In this document: piece by piece, positions 60,796 through 64,000 of the stretch | Layout: each line of letters opens with the position of its first letter | How positions within the stretch are numbered: the first letter of the stretch is position 1 | Assembly (NCBI GenBank): GCA_000737985.1 | Contig: JNVT01000042.1 | Location: 1-64,000, forward strand | Length of the DNA stretch: 64,000 nucleotides | Source: Gammaproteobacteria bacterium MFB021 | GTDB taxonomy: Bacteria > Pseudomonadota > Gammaproteobacteria > Pseudomonadales > Halomonadaceae | Reading direction: 5' to 3' | Position numbers and translations under genes: made by a program | Notes under the pieces: model-generated | The model's input: only the letters and a program-made list of their open reading frames with translations | Told to the model about the DNA's origin: nothing | Database searches by the model: none

Positions 60796-60819
60796 AGAGG
60801 GCGCCCGAAGGCGCCCTCT
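60796..60819 (-). terminator. Terminator of the OmpA-type lipoprotein gene
   Basis: A perfect 10-bp stem (agagggcgcc / ggcgccctct) with a UUCG-type tetraloop on the minus strand lies 25 nt past the stop codon. The T-run is weak (GTCGTTTCG). Confidence 0.8.
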
Positions 60820-60844
60820 TGATCACATCGATCTGGTGGCGAGC

Positions 60845-61738
60845 TTACTTCCACTCGTCCAGTTCGACGCGACGGTTCTGGGCACGACCTTCAGCGGTGT
60901 CGTTGCTGGCGATCGGATCGCTCTCACCGTGACCGTAGGTCATGATGTTGTCAGCATTGAAGCCCTTGTTGACCAGGTACGCTTTGACGGAATCAGCGCG
61001 ACGCTGGGACAGCTTCTGGTTGTAAGCATCCGGACCCACGGAGTCAGTGTAGCCGTCGAGACGGATACGCAGCTTGGCGTTGGAGTTGGAGCTAGCCATC
61101 AGCTTCTGGGAGATGCCGTCGAGGATCGACTCGGCGTTGGAGGTCAGCTCGGCGGAATCGAACTTGAAGTTGACGTCACGCAGGATGACGCTCTCTTCGC
61201 AGCCCAGAGAGTTGACCTTGGCACCAGCCGGGGTATTCGGGCACTGGTCCTGGTAGTCAGGCACGCCGTCACCGTCGGAATCCAGCGGGCAGCCCTGAGC
61301 ATTGACTTCGACGCCAGCCGGGGTACCCGGGCACTGGTCCATGTAGTCCGGCACGCCGTCACCGTCGGTGTCCAGCGGGCAGCCTACCGCGTCAACCGCG
61401 ACGCCGGCCGGGGTGTTCGGGCACTGGTCACGATCGTCCGGCACGCCGTCGCCGTCGCTGTCGACGACATTGGAGGAGTAGTCGGCACACAGCAGGGCAC
61501 CTGCCGTCGCGCCGGCAACGCCACCCACGGCTGCGCCAGTGTCTTCGTCGGAACTACCGCTGGTTGCGTAGCCCAGACCACCGCCGATCAGACCGCCAGC
61601 GATGCCACAGACGAACGGCGAGTTGTACCACGCCTGATCGGAAGAGCTACCGGTGGACTCCATGCCAGAACTGGCACAACCAGAAAGACCGACTACCAGA
61701 GCAGAGCCCAGCAGCAGGCCAGTCGTTGATTTTTTCAT
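60845..61738 (-). CDS. OmpA-family lipoprotein with calcium-binding type-3 repeats
   Basis: This 297-residue outer-membrane lipoprotein has a signal peptide with lipobox LSGC (lipidated C21). A glycine-zipper-like hydrophobic segment follows (GIAGGLIGGGLGYATSG). Then come three acidic repeats of the thrombospondin type-3 kind, each with D-x-DGDGVPD and a DQCP-x-TPAG tail. The C-terminal OmpA domain (about 180-297) contains GYTDSVGPDAYNQKLSQRRA, the peptidoglycan-binding signature. It likely anchors the outer membrane to the cell wall. Start ATG at 61736-61738. Confidence 0.93.
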   Translation of the reverse strand: MKKSTTGLLLGSALVVGLSGCASSGMESTGSSSDQAWYNSPFVCGIAGGLIGGGLGYATSGSSDEDTGAAVGGVAGATAGALLCADYSSNVVDSDGDGVPDDRDQCPNTPAGVAVDAVGCPLDTDGDGVPDYMDQCPGTPAGVEVNAQGCPLDSDGDGVPDYQDQCPNTPAGAKVNSLGCEESVILRDVNFKFDSAELTSNAESILDGISQKLMASSNSNAKLRIRLDGYTDSVGPDAYNQKLSQRRADSVKAYLVNKGFNADNIMTYGHGESDPIASNDTAEGRAQNRRVELDEWK

Positions 61739-62027
61739 GTAAGACTCCTTCTTAACACAGCGCTAGTCGTAACGGGCGTTACCCAGCGGCTTCGAGTATA
61801 GAAGCCGATTTCGTTGGGAGAAAGTCATTCCCCTCCCTCAACGACAAAGAAATCTCTAGCGATGGGAACCCATCGAGTCGAGTCGCGGTCAATGTTCCCA
61901 TTGTCCCTTTTTCTTTGCAGCTCCGTAACAGCATTGTCGATTCCTTGCCGGTATGCAAACCCGCGTCGGAAACACTGTTCTTTTTTAGCATCATTTACGA
62001 GATTGGCAAAGCGTAGCGGCGAAAAGT
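61739..62027. promoter_or_regulatory. Upstream region of the OmpA-type lipoprotein gene
   Basis: These 289 bases include A/T-richer patches (for example ttctttttcttt-like runs near 61905 and 61980) and probably the promoter of the lipoprotein gene. Open frames on both strands have no recognisable product. Confidence 0.4.
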
Positions 62028-62513
62028 TCACGCCGCTTGCGTGATTGCCGCCCCCCTGTCGGGCCAGTCGGCACACAGCGTCCGCAGCGCCCGAGCCGCA
62101 TCGTCAAGCCGCGTCTCGTACTGTTCGGCGATCGCCACCCGGGCGAGATCCTCACGGTGGCGCTGACGCGGCGTCAACTCGCTTCGTGCGGCATGCGTAC
62201 GCAGATGCGCCGCCTGCGCCTGGACCTCGGCGATCACCTTGAAGCGCTCCTGCGTCACCAACTGGTGATCGACGATATCCAGCAGTACCTTGCAACGCAG
62301 GGCGCCCTCGACCAAGTCTACCTGGCGCTCGAGCATCGCTTGCGAAATCGCCGCCAGGCTATCGATGCAGTTGCGATTGGCACGCGCGATCTCGTCGCGG
62401 CGAAACGTCTCGCGTCGTCGCACCTCACGCCACAGCCGGCGGGCGTAGAGGGCCAGCCCCACCACCACGGCCAGCGCCACCAGCGCCAGCACGCTCACTC
62501 CCCATGCAGACAT
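62028..62513 (-). CDS. DUF2489-like membrane-anchored protein
   Basis: This 161-residue protein has an N-terminal transmembrane helix (VSVLALVALAVVVGLALYA). A cytoplasmic helical domain follows, with RNCIDSLAAISQAMLERQVDLVEGALR and YETRLDDAARALR, the style of the DUF2489 family. Function is unknown. A good Shine-Dalgarno (aggag, 6 nt before the ATG at 62511-62513) supports this start. It is 46 nt downstream of cysQ and probably co-transcribed. Confidence 0.82.
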   Translation of the reverse strand: MSAWGVSVLALVALAVVVGLALYARRLWREVRRRETFRRDEIARANRNCIDSLAAISQAMLERQVDLVEGALRCKVLLDIVDHQLVTQERFKVIAEVQAQAAHLRTHAARSELTPRQRHREDLARVAIAEQYETRLDDAARALRTLCADWPDRGAAITQAA

Positions 62514-62559
62514 CACACTCTCCTGAACCGATCGGTTGTCTTCGCTCGCGTCGCTACGC

Positions 62560-63372
62560 TCACGGCGTCTCGTGCCACGCCGCCCGCCAGGCGCCCTGGG
62601 GGTCGGCACAGGCGACGAAATCCGAATTGAGCAATGACGCCTTGGTGTTGTAACGCAGCGGCTGCCAGTCACGCGGATCGACCAGCGCACCGCCCGCGCC
62701 TTCCAGAATCGCTTGCGCCGCCGCGGTGTCCCACTCGCTGGTCGGACCGAAACGCGGGTAGAGATCCGCCTCGCCGGCGGCGATGCGACAGCACTTGAGC
62801 GAGCTGCCGAGGGCCTCCACCCGGGCCCCGGGCAGGCGCGCGATAAACGCCCGGGTGTGCGCGTCGCAGTGATGGCGGCTCACCATCACCCGTGGCGGCG
62901 TGCACGACTCGACGCCGAGTCGAATCCAGGCAGCCCCGGCGACTGGCTGATACCAGGCGCCCGATTCACCGCCGCCGGCCCAAACCTCGCCGCTACCGGG
63001 CTTGGCGATCACCCCCAGCACCGGGCGCTGATCACGAATCAGCGCCACATTGACGCTGTACTCGTCGGAGCCGCGAATGAACTCCTTGGTCCCATCCAGC
63101 GGGTCGATCAGCCAGTAGCGCGACCAGCCCCGGCGCGTCTCCCAAGGGGTCGCGGCCGCCTCCTCGGAGAGCACTGGCAGGCGGGCATCGCCCAGCGTCG
63201 TCAACCCCGCCACCAATACCCGGTGGGCGGCGAGATCGGCGTCGGTCACCGGGCTGGCGTCAGTCTTGAAGCGCGTCTCCAGGCCATCGGCGGCGGCGCT
63301 CAGAATCGCCTCGCCGGCACGCCTGCAGAGCGACGCCAAGGTGTCGAGAGAGGGATAGAGAGAAGCGCTCAT
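62560..63372 (-). CDS. cysQ: 3'(2'),5'-bisphosphate nucleotidase CysQ
   Basis: This 270-residue Mg2+-dependent phosphatase removes the 3'-phosphate of PAP formed during sulfate assimilation. Metal-binding motifs are LSEEAAATPWETR, WLIDPLDGTKEFIRG and EWDTAAAQAILEGAGG. The SPVTDADLAAH segment near residue 40 is the family start of the domain. Length is typical of CysQ. It is upstream of the DUF2489 gene on the same strand. Confidence 0.94.
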   Translation of the reverse strand: MSASLYPSLDTLASLCRRAGEAILSAAADGLETRFKTDASPVTDADLAAHRVLVAGLTTLGDARLPVLSEEAAATPWETRRGWSRYWLIDPLDGTKEFIRGSDEYSVNVALIRDQRPVLGVIAKPGSGEVWAGGGESGAWYQPVAGAAWIRLGVESCTPPRVMVSRHHCDAHTRAFIARLPGARVEALGSSLKCCRIAAGEADLYPRFGPTSEWDTAAAQAILEGAGGALVDPRDWQPLRYNTKASLLNSDFVACADPQGAWRAAWHETP

Positions 63373-63649
63373 GCAGTCATCCTAGGTCACCGGCGGCGCT
63401 ACCGCCGTCGCCGCGCAGCGGGTGGGCGGCCGATCCAGTGACGGCCGCAGCGTGCGCGCATGATATTAGACCCGTGCACACGCCGCACCCTCGACGGCGA
63501 CCGGCACGACAGGTGCAGCATGCAAATCTGTTGATAGACTGGCATTCACGGGGACTGCATAGGGCCGGCTCTGGGTCGTCCACTCCATTGCCAGCCCCCT
63601 CGCTAGCCACCATCGCTCTTCCCATCGCCTCGTCAAACGGAGAGACGTC
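63373..63649. other. Divergent intergenic region cysQ / transporter
   Basis: These 277 bases separate cysQ (minus) and the SLC13-type gene (plus). I see no gene or clear operator. GGAGA at 63639-63643 provides the Shine-Dalgarno for the transporter. Confidence 0.35.
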
Positions 63650-64000
63650 ATGACCACCACTCGCACGGATGCGCATTCGCCCCCCTCCCTCGCCCCCAGG
63701 ATCGGCCTGATCCTGGGACCGCTCTGGGTGCTGGCGACGCTACTGCTGCCATCGCCTGCCGGAATGTCGCCCGCCGCCTGGCACTGTGTCGGCCTGGCGT
63801 TGCTACTGGCGACTTGGTGGGCCACCGAGGCGATCCCCATCCCCGCGACATCGCTACTGCCGATTCCGCTGGCACCCGCGCTGGGTATTGCCGAGCTCAA
63901 GAGCACCGCCGCCAGCTACGCCAATCCGACCATCTACCTGTTCCTGGGCGGCTTTCTGCTCGGCATCGCCATGCAGCGCTGGAATCTGCACCGCCGGATC
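63650..64000 (+). CDS. SLC13/DASS-type sodium:anion symporter (5' part only)
   Basis: About 117 codons are present before the window ends. Visible hydrophobic segments include IGLILGPLWVLATLLLP, WHCVGLALLLATWWATEAIP and TIYLFLGGFLLGIAMQ. The WWATEAIPI and LFLGGFLLGIAMQRWNLHRRI pattern is characteristic of the divalent-anion:Na+ symporters that carry dicarboxylates. The exact substrate cannot be assigned from the part seen. Confidence 0.88.
   Translation, partial: MTTTRTDAHSPPSLAPRIGLILGPLWVLATLLLPSPAGMSPAAWHCVGLALLLATWWATEAIPIPATSLLPIPLAPALGIAELKSTAASYANPTIYLFLGGFLLGIAMQRWNLHRRI

Overview
The window reads as chromosomal DNA of a high-GC gammaproteobacterium, most likely a Halomonas-like member of the Halomonadaceae. 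The evidence is the conserved order thrS-infC-rpmI-rplT-pheS-pheT-ihfA, an fmdB-aspS-ruvC and ruvA-ruvB block, a GrxA-type glutaredoxin, RegB/RegA-type regulators and a MscL with a zinc-ribbon tail. The taxonomic call is inference. I saw no rRNA, tRNA, CRISPR array, transposase or phage gene.

Layout. 1-1172: ruvB (cut by the window edge) and ruvA, minus strand. 1581-10092: a two-partner-secretion / contact-dependent-inhibition (CDI) locus on the plus strand: an outer-membrane transporter, a 1784-residue CdiA-like effector with a C-terminal nuclease-like toxin region, two related immunity-type genes and a relic of a second cdiA. 10122-13391: a SnoaL-like protein (minus), then a GNAT-nitrilase-ZapE operon. 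13448-16317: ruvC, aspS and an FmdB-type zinc-ribbon gene (minus). RuvC is therefore separated from ruvAB by about 12 kb containing the CDI locus. 16690-19582: a 2-hydroxyacid dehydrogenase, ribokinase and nucleoside hydrolase operon (nucleoside to ribose to ribose-5-phosphate). 19786-28604: acylphosphatase, YihY, a HypT-like LysR regulator, cardiolipin synthase, class I fumarase, Nei, UvrB and a small HMA-fold protein, all minus. 28798-33105: YgfZ (plus), then TatD, MscL and RF3 (minus). 33365-36613: a RegB/RegA redox pair, an inositol-monophosphatase-family enzyme and GrxA. 36744-42599: an MFS carrier, a YihG-like acyltransferase, a LysM/M23 lipoprotein, then a glycosyltransferase, PAP2 phosphatase and AlkB-like set behind a candidate Pho box. 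42796-49290: the glycine cleavage system, arranged as divergent AGCS-gcvT and gcvH-gcvP units. 49447-53251: a LysR regulator, a YfcL-like protein, PpnN, a membrane protein and a MioC-like flavodoxin. 53414-60491: ihfA to thrS. 60845-64000: an OmpA-type lipoprotein, a DUF2489 protein, CysQ and the start of a SLC13-type transporter.

The most notable accessory system is the CDI locus, with tandem divergent immunity genes followed by a decayed cdiA segment that still shares a 47-bp identical stretch with the intact gene. Non-coding structures worth attention are two large palindromic intergenic elements (19600-19732 and 29874-30016), a pair of 16-bp near-palindromes between the gcv units, a cluster of DnaA boxes at 38226-38260, a Pho-box-like 7-4-7 repeat at 40163-40180, and a 15-bp tandem repeat across the prfC stop codon.
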